Shown: positions 9,521 through 18,649, counted from the stretch's first letter. The stretch is 64,000 bases of DNA from JBGVSA01 sp041807905 (GCF_041807905.1 NZ_JBGVSA010000007.1:1-64000); one strand, 5' to 3'. Notes: generated by a model from the sequence alone, not told the origin. Made by a program: numbers and translations.

Positions 9521-10979
9521 GCGTATGTCCTTGAGCTTGCGTGTGGGAATCGGGATGCCCATGGGGCGGCTGGCCGCCGTGACCATGGGGCGTGGCGCCG
9601 GGGCGGGCATGCGGGTGCATCGCGCGCGCGCCACCGGGGCGCCCGATGGCGGCATCCGGGTAAGGCTCCAGCGTGAGCGCCAGCGCTCGGATCATGGTCG
9701 GCGCCCAGAAGCGACCGCCTACGCTCAGGCGAGCAACGCCCTCCGCGCATTCGAGCAGCCCGCGCATGGCCCATTCGGAAACAAGCGCCTCCGCGGCCAC
9801 GTTGCCTGCGATCAACGCGAGCGGCAGTTCGCCACGTTCGAGCCGGCCCTGGAGCGCGCCGAACAGCGCCTTGTTGGCGCTCGCCTGCGCGACGAAACCC
9901 AGCGGCTTGGCCTGCGTCGGAGTAGCCAGATAGGCGTCGAACTCCCCCTGCACCTGGTAACTCAAGCCGCCACGCTGACCACCCGCACCAGCGCCGAAGG
10001 CCAAGCAATCGAGGCCGGACTTCACCGCGCTGTTGTAGCGATTGCGCTCGGTACCGCTGGGGCTGCCGAAGTGACTGTTGCTCAATTGCTTCCAGCCCGC
10101 CTCTTCGAGGCGACGCACAGCCCATGCGTAGTGGCGAGCCTGCGTGGGTAGATCGCTCATCGCCGGCAAGGCGCCCTTTTCGATCATCCGGTTGATTGGC
10201 AGGCCGGGGTAGCAGTTGAAGGCGTACACGTCGAGCCCGTCGAGGCCCAGCGACAAGGCGATGTCTACGTCACGCATCCAGCGCGCATCGTCCTGTCCCG
10301 GCAGACCGAAGATCAGGTCGGCGACGACAACCGCATCGTATTGCGCCAGATGCCGCATGTACGCGGCCGCCTCTTCGCCGCCGTGCTGACGGCCAAGCCT
10401 GCGACGCAGCGGGCTGTCGAAAGTCTGGATGCCGATCGAAAAGCGATTTGCCCCCGCTTCGAGGCAAGCCGCGATCTTGGCGTCGTCGAAATGCGAGATA
10501 CGTCCTTCGATCGTGATCTCGCAGTCGTCGGACAAAGGCAGGCTCCCCCGCACCGCGCGGATCAGGCGCGAGAGGTCGTGCGCGGAAAGCGCTGTCGGCG
10601 TGCCTCCGCCAAAGTACACCGCATCGATGCGCCCGCCGTCGGGTCGCGCAGCGGCTTCATGCTCCAGTTCGGCGATCAGCCGATCCACGTAAACCGGGCC
10701 ATGTTCTTCACGCCACGCGTTGCGATAGAAGCCGCAGAACACACAGCGATTGGCGCAGAAAGGGATATGCAGGTAGGCCAGCGCCGGTGTACCCAGCGGC
10801 TGGCCGGCCACCGCAACCCAACGCTCACGCCACGTATCGGGCGGCAGAGGCGTGGCGCCCCACATGGGCATGAGCGCCTGCCGGGTGTCGAAAGCCGTCG
10901 GCAGGACGTCGAGCGGACGCAATGCGGCATCCATGGGTGGTGGCGCGTCGCCGGGTTCTGTCGGATTGGAGACCGTCAT
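9498..10979 (-). CDS. hutW: Anaerobic haem-degrading radical SAM protein HutW/ChuW
   Basis: A 493-aa radical SAM enzyme related to HemN. The cluster motif CANRCVFCGFY (CxxxCxxC) lies near residues 73-80, followed by VYFGGGTPTAL, ISIGIQT-like FSIGIQTFDSP and the HutW-type C-terminal domain. The family opens the haem ring without oxygen, releasing iron and a linear tetrapyrrole. The last ~45 residues are unusual, rich in His, Pro and Gly (for example HPHARPG, PHGHGGQPPHGHPDSH). That tail probably binds metal or haem. The gene heads the operon with hutX and an SDR gene, behind a candidate FNR/Fur region. Confidence 0.9.
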   Translation of the reverse strand: MTVSNPTEPGDAPPPMDAALRPLDVLPTAFDTRQALMPMWGATPLPPDTWRERWVAVAGQPLGTPALAYLHIPFCANRCVFCGFYRNAWREEHGPVYVDRLIAELEHEAAARPDGGRIDAVYFGGGTPTALSAHDLSRLIRAVRGSLPLSDDCEITIEGRISHFDDAKIAACLEAGANRFSIGIQTFDSPLRRRLGRQHGGEEAAAYMRHLAQYDAVVVADLIFGLPGQDDARWMRDVDIALSLGLDGLDVYAFNCYPGLPINRMIEKGALPAMSDLPTQARHYAWAVRRLEEAGWKQLSNSHFGSPSGTERNRYNSAVKSGLDCLAFGAGAGGQRGGLSYQVQGEFDAYLATPTQAKPLGFVAQASANKALFGALQGRLERGELPLALIAGNVAAEALVSEWAMRGLLECAEGVARLSVGGRFWAPTMIRALALTLEPYPDAAIGRPGGARAMHPHARPGATPHGHGGQPPHGHPDSHTQAQGHTHVAKPSD

Positions 10980-10990
10980 TTCTGATCGTC

Positions 10991-11051
10991 ATTGATATCA
11001 ATTCTCGTTCATTATTAAGAATCATTACTATTTTTGCATGATCTGCATCAA
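10991..11051 (-). promoter_or_regulatory. Candidate FNR box plus AT-rich Fur-like promoter for hutW
   Basis: On the minus strand, 11038-11051 reads TTGATGCAGATCAT, matching the FNR/Anr consensus TTGAT-N4-ATCAA at 9 of 10 positions. A TAATAAT -10-like element lies about 30 bp downstream, the spacing expected of a class II FNR promoter. The overlapping AT-rich stretch with AATGATTCTTAATAATGA resembles Fur-type hexamer arrays. It would give induction when oxygen and iron are low, as fits HutW chemistry. Read by eye only. Confidence 0.5.
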
Positions 11052-11110
11052 TCCCCGAACTGCTAGCGAGCGCGCTTCCTGCGCTCGACGAAGCGCCCAC
11101 AACGACAGGT

Positions 11111-11548
11111 ATGATCGAACCCCTCCCCCTGCGCGAACACTACATGGCCCTCGTCGAGCATTACCTCGCCATCAAAAGCGCCCACATCGGGCTCGCCATC
11201 ACCAGCGGTTCGCTGTTCGCATTGCGCGGCGCAGCGCGCCTGGCGGGCGCATCGATCGCCATGCGCGCACCGGTACGCTATCTGAGCTACACCATCGACA
11301 CCGCATTGCTGACCGCGGCGATCCTGTTGCTCACCGCGCTGCGGCTGAATCCGTTCGAAGTGCCGTGGCTGATGGCCAAGCTGGGGCTGCTGGTGGTGTA
11401 CGTCGTGCTCGGCACGCTGGCGCTTAAGCGCGGGCGCACACCGGCCATCCGCGTGGCGGCTTACTTCGCCGCCCTGCTTTGCTTCATCACCATGTATTCG
11501 ATTGCCCGCCTTCACGACCCGGCCGGGTTCTGGCGGTATCTGATGTGA
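11111..11548 (+). CDS. SirB2-family integral membrane protein
   Basis: A 145-aa protein with four hydrophobic helices, matching the SirB2 family. It has HYLAIKSAHIGLAITSG in the first helix, the SFALRG-like LFALRGAARL loop, and ends ITMYSIARLHDPAGFW. The biochemical role of the family is unknown. A second possible start is Met-12 (11144). It is divergent from hutW and convergent with the regA-type gene. Confidence 0.8.
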   Translation: MIEPLPLREHYMALVEHYLAIKSAHIGLAITSGSLFALRGAARLAGASIAMRAPVRYLSYTIDTALLTAAILLLTALRLNPFEVPWLMAKLGLLVVYVVLGTLALKRGRTPAIRVAAYFAALLCFITMYSIARLHDPAGFWRYLM

Positions 11549-11553
11549 GCGCA

Positions 11554-11569
11554 GCGGCCGAACGGCCGC
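11554..11569. terminator. Hairpin between convergent genes
   Basis: GCGGCCG-AA-CGGCCGC forms a perfect 7-bp stem between the SirB2 stop (11548) and the response-regulator stop (11579). It has no clear T-run, so it is a weak or bidirectional terminator at best. Confidence 0.4.
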
Positions 11570-11578
11570 CTGTCCGTG

Positions 11579-12115
11579 CTATTTGACGCGCTGCTTGTCG
11601 AGCTTTCGCGCAAGCGTGCGGCGATGCATGCCGAGACGGCGGGCCGTCTCGGAAATATTGAAATCAGTCTCCGCCAGCGTCTGGTGGATGCGCTCCCACT
11701 CCAGCGTCTTGATCGACGTGGTGCGCTCGGTCAGTGCCACGCCGGCATCGCCAGTGTCGCGGCCAAAGGCCTGTTCGATGTCATCCGTGTTGGACGGTTT
11801 GACGAGGTAATGCCGCGCGCCGAGCTTGATCGCCTCGACCGCCGTCGCGATGCTGGCATAGCCGGTCAGCACCACGATGACCATCTCCGGATCACGGGCG
11901 TGCAGTTGCTTCACGCACGCCAGCCCCGAAGCGTTGCCTGCCAGTTTGAGATCGACCACCGCGAACGCGGGGTTGTGCGTCTTCAGCAACTCGGCCACCT
12001 GCTCCGCCTGACTGGCGTGGATGACCTGGTAATCGCGCCGCTCGAAGGAGCGGCCCAGCGTGCGGGCGAAGGCTTCGTCGTCTTCGACGATCAGCAACAG
12101 TCGCTCAGTGTCCAT
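11579..12115 (-). CDS. regA: RegA/PrrA/ActR-type response regulator
   Basis: A 178-aa two-component regulator. The receiver domain has the acidic pair EDD near the N-terminus, the phospho-acceptor Asp in FAVVDLKLAG, VVLTGYAS and the Lys of YLVKPS. The C-terminal Fis-like helix-turn-helix reads ISETARRLGMHRRTLARKLDK, shared by RegA, PrrA and RoxR. It overlaps the kinase gene by 11 bp. In other proteobacteria this pair senses the quinone/oxidase redox state and controls terminal oxidases. Placement in the cyo operon fits that. Confidence 0.88.
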   Translation of the reverse strand: MDTERLLLIVEDDEAFARTLGRSFERRDYQVIHASQAEQVAELLKTHNPAFAVVDLKLAGNASGLACVKQLHARDPEMVIVVLTGYASIATAVEAIKLGARHYLVKPSNTDDIEQAFGRDTGDAGVALTERTTSIKTLEWERIHQTLAETDFNISETARRLGMHRRTLARKLDKQRVK

Positions 12116-13454
12116 CCTCAGTACCCATAAGCTCTTCAGGCTCCAATTGTATCGAGGTCAGCGGCAGGCTCAACGTCACGATGGCGCCGCCCTCCGGCCG
12201 ATTGCCTGCCGACACCGTGCCCCCGAGCTTGCGTAGCACGTTCACCACCAGGAACAAACCGAGCCCGCCACCTGGCCGGCCCTTGCTCGACTGGTACGGC
12301 TTGCCGAGCTGTTCGAGCATGTCCGGGTCAAAACCATGGCCCACGTCGGTCACTTCGATGATCAATCGATCGCCTTCGCGCAGGGCGCGCAAGGTGACGC
12401 CGATCGGCGAAGCCTCAATGGCGTTGTCCAGCACGTTGTGGATCGTCTGCCGCAAGGCCGAGTCCGAGACGATGTCGACGTCCTCGCCGAACGCATTCTC
12501 GAACGTGAGCGCGGTGGCCGAGCGCGTGGCACGCCATTCCTCCACAAGATCGTCGAGAAACTCAGTCACTGTGGTCGCAACGGGCGCCTCACCGCGATCC
12601 TCGCCCGCCGATAGCAGGATGCCGGTGACGATGCTCTTGCATCGCAGGACCTGTGCCTGCATTTCCTCCACCTCGCGCAGCAGTTCGGGATCGGACGCAA
12701 AAAAAGGCATGCGACGCCAGTCGCCCAGAATCACCGCCAGCGTCGACAGCGGCGTGCTCAGCTCATGCGCCGCGCCCGACGCCAGCAAACCCATTCGCAC
12801 GATGTGTTCTTCTTCCGCCGCACGCTGGCGCAGATCGGCCAGGCGCGCGTCGCGCGCACGCAGGTTGCGGTTGATGCGCGTGACCACCGTCACGAGCAGG
12901 GCCGCATTGAGCGCAAAGCAGATCATCATGCCTTGCACGTAATGGTCCGCCAGGCCGTCGCTCGGATTGGGCGAAAGATCGATCGGCATGTGGAACTGCG
13001 TCAGCCCGGCAAAGCACAGCACGGTCACGACGACCACGCTCCAGCTATAGCTGCGCCGGAGCAGCACCGCAGCGATGATCACCTGCAGCAGGTAGAGAAA
13101 GATGAATGGGTTCGATGCGCCACCGGACAGGTACAACTGCACCGTCAACACGGCCACGTCCACCAACAGCCCGAGGAACATCGCCGGATCGCTGACCGGC
13201 CGATCGCCGCGCCAGCGCCACAGGCAAGCGAGATTGAAGAGAATCAGAAAGCCCAGCGCGAGCACCATCGGCCCGAGCGGCAAGCGGATCTCGAACGCAA
13301 AGTGGACGACGGCGATCGCCAGCACCTGGCCCAGCACGGCAAACCAGCGCAGCTGGATGAGCTGCTGCATGTTCTTGGCGCCCGTGGCGTCGTCGCCCCG
13401 ATTCTCCCGGGGCCGGTCCAACCTGATCAGACTTCCGTTATCAATGCTCGTCAT
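12105..13454 (-). CDS. regB: RegB/PrrB-type redox-sensing histidine kinase
   Basis: A 449-aa membrane kinase with six hydrophobic segments at ~35-190. The family quinone-site loop GGASNPF lies between TM3 and TM4. The H-box is GAAHELSTPLST, followed by LRCKSIVTG, whose Cys corresponds in position to the redox Cys of RegB. The N-box is LRQTIHNVLDNAIEAS, with G-boxes VTDVGHGFD and GGGLGLFL. It overlaps both SURF1 (14 bp) and the regulator gene. It likely senses ubiquinone redox state and phosphorylates the adjacent RegA. Confidence 0.88.
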   Translation of the reverse strand: MTSIDNGSLIRLDRPRENRGDDATGAKNMQQLIQLRWFAVLGQVLAIAVVHFAFEIRLPLGPMVLALGFLILFNLACLWRWRGDRPVSDPAMFLGLLVDVAVLTVQLYLSGGASNPFIFLYLLQVIIAAVLLRRSYSWSVVVVTVLCFAGLTQFHMPIDLSPNPSDGLADHYVQGMMICFALNAALLVTVVTRINRNLRARDARLADLRQRAAEEEHIVRMGLLASGAAHELSTPLSTLAVILGDWRRMPFFASDPELLREVEEMQAQVLRCKSIVTGILLSAGEDRGEAPVATTVTEFLDDLVEEWRATRSATALTFENAFGEDVDIVSDSALRQTIHNVLDNAIEASPIGVTLRALREGDRLIIEVTDVGHGFDPDMLEQLGKPYQSSKGRPGGGLGLFLVVNVLRKLGGTVSAGNRPEGGAIVTLSLPLTSIQLEPEELMGTEDGH

Positions 13455-14220
13455 CCACCTGTCCGTGCCTACGCGCCGACGCCTTGCGCCGGCCTTCGAG
13501 ACGCCACAGATAGACCACGGCGCCCGCCACCATCAGGGCGAGCGTATACCACGTGATGACATAGACGAGGTGGCTGTTGTGAAACGACACCACGGTCAGC
13601 CCGCCGACCGGCCAGCGGTCGACGTCGGCATTGCCGCCCGATTCTGCATCAATGAAATAGGGTGCCACGGAGCCCGCCGGCAGGTCGCGTGCGGCAGCCA
13701 TGGCGGCCACATCGCGCGAATACCAGCGGTTGGCGGCAGCATCGTTGCTGCGCAGAAAGCCGCCGTGCGGCTCGGTGATGCGCAGCAGCCCGGTCACCGT
13801 CTGTTCGCCAGCCGGTTCGGTGGCCGCACGCGTGTTGCGCTCGCGGCGATTGTCGGGCACGTAGCCGCGATTGATGAGAACGTAATGACCGTCATCGGTG
13901 CGCAGCGGCGTGAGCACCCAGAAGCCGGGGCCGAGCGCGGTCGAGGCCTGCACCAGCGTCTCGCGCTCATTCATGAACGTACCCCGCACCGATACGTGCC
14001 GATAGGCGTCGGCTTCGGCGTTGATGCCGCCCCACTCGCCCGGGGCGGGCGCGGGTTGCGGGGCGGCATGCACGCGCTGGTCAACGCGGGCGATCAAGTC
14101 CAGCTTCCACGCACGGCGTTCGATCTGCCAGGTACCCAGCGCAACGAACAAGGCAAACAGCAATGCGCCCGCGATCGTCCAGACCAGCAGCCAACCCCGG
14201 TACGTGCGTTGCCAGGTCAC
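13441..14220 (-). CDS. SURF1-family protein
   Basis: A 259-aa assembly factor for haem-copper oxidases with an N-terminal TM (LLVWTIAGALLFALFVALG), the conserved LGTWQIERR-type motif (GTWQIERRAWK) and VLINRGYVP. A second TM lies at ~215-235. The start is GTG at 14220, overlapping the cyoD stop (GTGA). SURF1 is best known for placing haem a in cytochrome c oxidase. Its place in a quinol oxidase operon suggests a role in cofactor insertion into bo3. Confidence 0.9.
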   Translation of the reverse strand: MTWQRTYRGWLLVWTIAGALLFALFVALGTWQIERRAWKLDLIARVDQRVHAAPQPAPAPGEWGGINAEADAYRHVSVRGTFMNERETLVQASTALGPGFWVLTPLRTDDGHYVLINRGYVPDNRRERNTRAATEPAGEQTVTGLLRITEPHGGFLRSNDAAANRWYSRDVAAMAAARDLPAGSVAPYFIDAESGGNADVDRWPVGGLTVVSFHNSHLVYVITWYTLALMVAGAVVYLWRLEGRRKASARRHGQVDDEH

Positions 14221-14603
14221 GGCTGGTTGCGCATCTCATGCATGGACGGCGGCATCATGTTGGCGTTCATGTGATACATGACCCACAACGATCCAGCCAG
14301 CGTGATCACCACCAGCACCAGCGTGAAGATCAGCGCCAGCATATTCCAGCCTCCTTCGGAACGCGCGTTCATGTGCAGAAAGTAGATCATGTGCACGACG
14401 ATCTGGACCGCGGCGAAGCCGAGGATCACCAGCGCCGTGAGGTTCGGCTTTCCGATGACATTGGTCATGACCAGCCAGAACGGAATGGCCGTCAGGACGA
14501 CCGACAGCGCAAAACCCTTGACGTAGTCCGACAGGCTGCCGTGCGTGGCACCATCGTCGTGATCGTGATGATCGTGTGCGTGAGTGGCGTGATGTTCGCT
14601 CAT
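14217..14603 (-). CDS. cyoD: Cytochrome bo3 ubiquinol oxidase subunit IV
   Basis: A 128-aa small membrane subunit with three TMs (GFALSVVLTAIPFWLVM, LVILGFAAVQIVVHMIYFLH, ALIFTLVLVVITLAGSLWVM). The N-terminus is His/Asp-rich (HHATHAHDHHDHDD), which could bind metal. The subunit aids assembly of the CuB centre. The start at 14603 overlaps the cyoC stop as ATGA. Confidence 0.93.
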   Translation of the reverse strand: MSEHHATHAHDHHDHDDGATHGSLSDYVKGFALSVVLTAIPFWLVMTNVIGKPNLTALVILGFAAVQIVVHMIYFLHMNARSEGGWNMLALIFTLVLVVITLAGSLWVMYHMNANMMPPSMHEMRNQP

Positions 14604-15235
14604 ACCAGCGTCCCCATCAGATAGACAAAGGTGAAGACGCCGATCCACACGACGTCGAGGAAGTGCCAGAACATCGACAGGCACATCAGGCGGCGGCGGT
14701 TCTGAGCGACCAGACCGTACTTGGTGACCTGCACCATCAGCGTGACCAGCCATACGATGCCGAAAGTCACGTGCAGGCCGTGCGTCCCCACCAGCGTGAA
14801 GAACGATGACAGGAACGCGCTGCGCTGCGGGCCGGCGCCTTCGCGGATGAGGTGCACGAACTCATAGATTTCAAGTCCGATGAAGGCTGCGCCGAAAAGC
14901 CCCGTGATGGCAAGCCACACCAGCGTGCCGCGCGTGCGGTTCTTCTGCATCTCGAGCATGGCAAAGCCATACGTGATGGACGACAGCAGCAGCATCGAAG
15001 TGTTGATCGCCACCAGCGGCAGATCGAACAGGTCAGCGCCCGAAGGGCCGGCCGCAAAACTGCGGCCCAGCACGCCATACACCGCGAACAGGCAGGCGAA
15101 GATCAGGCAATCGCTCATCAGGTAGATCCAGAACCCCAGCAGGGTTCCGTTCTGCGGATGATGCTCTTCGGTCTCGTAGAAACGGACCGCTTCGGCGCCG
15201 GACGCGCCGGCTTGGAGTGCGACGGAATCAGACAT
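14600..15235 (-). CDS. cyoC: Cytochrome bo3 ubiquinol oxidase subunit III
   Basis: A 211-aa membrane protein with five TMs. Subunit III markers include GFWIYLMSDCLIFACLFAVY near the N-terminus, the FxLVGTHGLHV-like FTLVGTHGLHVTFG, and MFWHFLDVVWIGVFTFVYL at the end. It stabilises the oxidase core. It overlaps cyoB by 8 bp and cyoD by 4 bp, so the cyo genes are translationally coupled. Confidence 0.95.
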   Translation of the reverse strand: MSDSVALQAGASGAEAVRFYETEEHHPQNGTLLGFWIYLMSDCLIFACLFAVYGVLGRSFAAGPSGADLFDLPLVAINTSMLLLSSITYGFAMLEMQKNRTRGTLVWLAITGLFGAAFIGLEIYEFVHLIREGAGPQRSAFLSSFFTLVGTHGLHVTFGIVWLVTLMVQVTKYGLVAQNRRRLMCLSMFWHFLDVVWIGVFTFVYLMGTLV

Positions 15236-17231
15236 GGCTGGCCAGCAGTTGGGTACGCGCGTTTTCCGTGCGGATCACTTCTTCCGCGGAGACGTAGTAA
15301 TCGCGCTTGTAGTTGAAGGTATGCACGATGGTGGCAACGATGAGCGCGGCGAACGACACGACCACCATCCACCAGATATGCCAGATCAGGCCAAAGCCGC
15401 AGATCGTGCTGAGCACGGCCAGCACCACGCCGGCGGCGGTATTCTTCGGCATGTGAATGGGGATGAAGCCCTGCGTCGGACGGTCATAGCCCCGGTGCTT
15501 CATGTCCCACCACGCGTCGCCTTCGTGCACGCGCGGCGTGAAAGCAAAGTTGTAGTCCGGCGGCGGCGACGAGGTCGACCACTCCAGCGTACGGCCGTGC
15601 CACGGGTCGCCCGTCACGTCGCGCAACTGCTCGCGGCGCAGGTAGCTGACCACCAGTTGAACCAGGAAGCAGCCGATGCCGATGGCGATCAGGCCGGCGC
15701 CGAAAGCGGCGATCACGAACCAGATCTGCAGCGACGAGTCATCGAAGTGCGACACGCGGCGCGTCACGCCCATCAGGCCCAGCACGTACAGCGGCATGAA
15801 GGCGAAGAAGAAGCCGATCTGCCAGAACCAGAACGAGCACTTGCCCCAGAACGGATCGAGACGATAGCCGATGGCCTTGGGGAACCAGTAGTTGATGCCC
15901 GCCATCAGGCCGAACAGCACGCCGCCGATGATCACGTTATGGAAGTGCGCGATCAGGAACAGGCTGTTGTGCAGCACGAAGTCCGCCGGCGGCACCGCCA
16001 GCAGCACGCCCGTCATGCCGCCGATCACGAAGGTGACCATGAAACCCACCGTCCACAGCATCGGCACTTCGAACTTGATGCGTCCGCGATACATCGTGAA
16101 CAGCCAGTTGAATATCTTCGCCCCGGTCGGGATCGAAATGATCATCGTCGTGATGCCGAAGAACGAGTTCACGCTCGCGCCCGAACCCATGGTGAAGAAG
16201 TGATGCAGCCACACCAGGTACGACAGAATGGTGATCACGACGGTGGCATACACCATCGAGGCGTAGCCGAACAACCTCTTGCGGCTGAACGTCGACACCA
16301 CTTCAGAGAAAATGCCGAACACCGGCAGCACCAGGATGTAGACCTCGGGGTGGCCCCAGATCCAGATCAGGTTCACGTACATCATCGGGTTGCCGCCGAG
16401 CTCGTTCGTGAAGAAGTTGGTCCCCACGTAACGATCCATCGCCAGCAGCGCCAGCACGGCGGTCAGCACCGGGAAGGCCGCGACGATCAGCACGTTGGTG
16501 CACAGCGACGTCCAGGTGAACACCGGCATTTTCATCAGCGACATGCCGGGCGCGCGCATCTTCACGATGGTCACCACCAGGTTCACGCCCGATAGCAATG
16601 TCCCCACACCCGCTATCTGCAAGGCCCATATGTAGTAGTCGACGCCGACGTCAGGGCTGTAGGCGATGCCCGACAGCGGCGGATAGGCCAACCAGCCGGT
16701 CTTGGCGAATTCGCCCACGAACAGCGACATCATCACCAGCCCCGCACCGCAGGCCGTCATCCAGAAACTGAAGTTGTTCAGGAACGGGAAAGCCACGTCG
16801 CGCGCACCGATCTGCAACGGCACGATGTAGTTCATCAGGCCCGTCACCAGCGGCATGGCCACGAAGAAAATCATGATCACGCCGTGCGCCGTGAACACCT
16901 GGTCATAGTGGTGCGGCGGCAGGTAACCGAGGTTGTCGCCGAAGGCGATGGCCTGTTGCAGGCGCATCATCAGCGCATCGGCAAAGCCGCGCAGCAGCAT
17001 CACCAGACCGAGCACGATGTACATGATGCCGATCTTCTTGTGGTCGATGCTGGTGAACCAGTCACGCCACAACGTGCCCCACAGCTTGAAGTAAGTGATC
17101 GCGCCAAGAACGGCGATGCCGCCCAGGACCACCCCGATGAAGGTGGCGACAAGGATCGGCTCGTGATACGGGAAGGCTTCCCAGGTCAGGCGACCGAAGA
17201 TGAGCCTTGCAAGGTCAGGATGATTGAACAT
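15228..17231 (-). CDS. cyoB: Cytochrome bo3 ubiquinol oxidase subunit I
   Basis: A 667-aa catalytic subunit that oxidises ubiquinol and reduces O2 to water while pumping protons. Haem and copper ligands can be read: HGVIMIFFVAMP (low-spin haem His), WGHPEVYILVLP (CuB His cross-linked to Tyr), LVWLHHFFTMG (two CuB His) and LIAHFHNVIIGG (high-spin and low-spin haem His). N- and C-terminal extra helices distinguish the bo3 type from cytochrome c oxidases. It lies downstream of cyoA with a 119-bp gap. Confidence 0.97.
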   Translation of the reverse strand: MFNHPDLARLIFGRLTWEAFPYHEPILVATFIGVVLGGIAVLGAITYFKLWGTLWRDWFTSIDHKKIGIMYIVLGLVMLLRGFADALMMRLQQAIAFGDNLGYLPPHHYDQVFTAHGVIMIFFVAMPLVTGLMNYIVPLQIGARDVAFPFLNNFSFWMTACGAGLVMMSLFVGEFAKTGWLAYPPLSGIAYSPDVGVDYYIWALQIAGVGTLLSGVNLVVTIVKMRAPGMSLMKMPVFTWTSLCTNVLIVAAFPVLTAVLALLAMDRYVGTNFFTNELGGNPMMYVNLIWIWGHPEVYILVLPVFGIFSEVVSTFSRKRLFGYASMVYATVVITILSYLVWLHHFFTMGSGASVNSFFGITTMIISIPTGAKIFNWLFTMYRGRIKFEVPMLWTVGFMVTFVIGGMTGVLLAVPPADFVLHNSLFLIAHFHNVIIGGVLFGLMAGINYWFPKAIGYRLDPFWGKCSFWFWQIGFFFAFMPLYVLGLMGVTRRVSHFDDSSLQIWFVIAAFGAGLIAIGIGCFLVQLVVSYLRREQLRDVTGDPWHGRTLEWSTSSPPPDYNFAFTPRVHEGDAWWDMKHRGYDRPTQGFIPIHMPKNTAAGVVLAVLSTICGFGLIWHIWWMVVVSFAALIVATIVHTFNYKRDYYVSAEEVIRTENARTQLLASHV

Positions 17232-17350
17232 CGTGGGTCTCGGATGACAGATTTACGTGGCGTAGCCCGAATGCAGCAGAGCGGAATTCGGTGGCGGTAC
17301 GCGCAGGCGAACACCGCCGAAGGATGAATGCCGCCTGCCGCGGGAATTCC

Positions 17351-18412
17351 TCAGAGCTGCGTACGGGTCGGCGTGGCTTGCGGCGCGCCCGTCAGGTTCG
17401 ACGGCGTGCACAGGTTGCTGGCCAGCGTCGACACGGGAACGCGCTGCTCGCCGCGCGTGATGAACATGGTGGCGTCCGGCGACAGGCCCACGCGGCCCAT
17501 GCCGCCCTGCTCGTCGATGGCCATCATCTGGTGGACGCACATGCGGCCAGGTTCCACGCAGCGATTCAGGATCGCCTGGTACAGACCGTCGGCCACCGAA
17601 GCGAAGCGACGCACCGGCTCGCGCTCGCTGGGTTTTTCCAGTTTCAGATAGGCCTCGCGCGTGAGCACTTCGCCCTCTTTCTTGCTGCGCTCGATCCAGG
17701 CGGCGAAGTCGGCATCCGACAGGCCGTGGAACTTGAAACGCATCCCCGAAAAACCGGCGCCGCTGTAGTTCGCGGACAGGCCGTCGTATTCGCCCGGCTT
17801 GTTGATCACGGCATGCAGCCGGGTTTCCATGCTGGGCATGGCGTAGATCATGCCGGCCAGGGCGGGCACGTAGAATGCGTTCATCACCGACGACGCGGTG
17901 ATCCGGAACTGGATCGGGCGATCCACCGGAGCGGCCAGTTCGTTGACCGTGGCGATGCCCTGCTCCGGGTAGAGGAACAGCCACTTCCAGTCCAGCGCCA
18001 CCACTTCCACCACCAGCGGCTTGACCTCTTCGACGATCGGGCGCTGCGCGTCGATGCGCGACAGCGGGCGATACGGGTCGAGGGTGTGCGTGGTGATCCA
18101 GGTCAGCGCACCCAGCGCGATGATGATCAGCAGCGGTGCGGACCAGATGACCAGTTCGAGCTGCGTGGAGTGGTCCCAATCGGGCTTGTACGTGGCGGCC
18201 TTGTTCGACTCGCGGTACTTCCAGGCAAAGAACAGTGTCAGCACGATCACCGGAACGATGATGATCAGCATGAGCATGGTGGAGATGACGATCAGCCGGC
18301 CCTGCTGGACGGCGATGTCACCGGACGGGTTGAGCACCACCATGTTGCAGCCACCGAGCATGATGGCGAACACGGCCAGTGCGAGCGCGCGAAGATACTT
18401 GTGAACGAGCAT
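17351..18412 (-). CDS. cyoA: Cytochrome bo3 ubiquinol oxidase subunit II
   Basis: A 353-aa lipoprotein subunit. The signal peptide ends in the lipobox LGGC, followed by two TMs and a periplasmic cupredoxin domain (VALDWKWLFLYPEQGIATVN, SSVMNAFYVPALAGMIYAMP). The CuA ligand set of cytochrome c oxidase is absent, as expected for quinol oxidases. The C-terminal COX-aromatic-rich region includes YLKLEKPSE. It is first in the operon; the 237 bp upstream (18413-18649) are shared with a divergent MFS gene and should hold both promoters. I could not assign boxes there. Confidence 0.95.
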   Translation of the reverse strand: MLVHKYLRALALAVFAIMLGGCNMVVLNPSGDIAVQQGRLIVISTMLMLIIIVPVIVLTLFFAWKYRESNKAATYKPDWDHSTQLELVIWSAPLLIIIALGALTWITTHTLDPYRPLSRIDAQRPIVEEVKPLVVEVVALDWKWLFLYPEQGIATVNELAAPVDRPIQFRITASSVMNAFYVPALAGMIYAMPSMETRLHAVINKPGEYDGLSANYSGAGFSGMRFKFHGLSDADFAAWIERSKKEGEVLTREAYLKLEKPSEREPVRRFASVADGLYQAILNRCVEPGRMCVHQMMAIDEQGGMGRVGLSPDATMFITRGEQRVPVSTLASNLCTPSNLTGAPQATPTRTQL

Positions 18413-18649
18413 TTGCCTGAATTGATCATTTGAAGCGGCTCAAGCCGCAAGGGCGGCGCCCCTGGACGCCGCTCCCGAGCGCGGGGAAGGACTCCTGCGA
18501 CACCGGCACGCAACCTGTTGGGGGTGCGCAGCCACCCGTCAATGTAAGTGCTGCGACCATATTTTGCGATTGGGCGTTTTGTCCTATGGCAAATGCACAC
18601 TTAGCGTTACGATGTCATTACCCAATAGACAGACCTGGATCAAATCCCA

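Noticed and set aside
15234..16595. A 453-residue plus-strand open frame opposite cyoB
   Set aside because: It is His/Arg/Gln-rich shadow sequence of the conserved oxidase subunit and has no family features.
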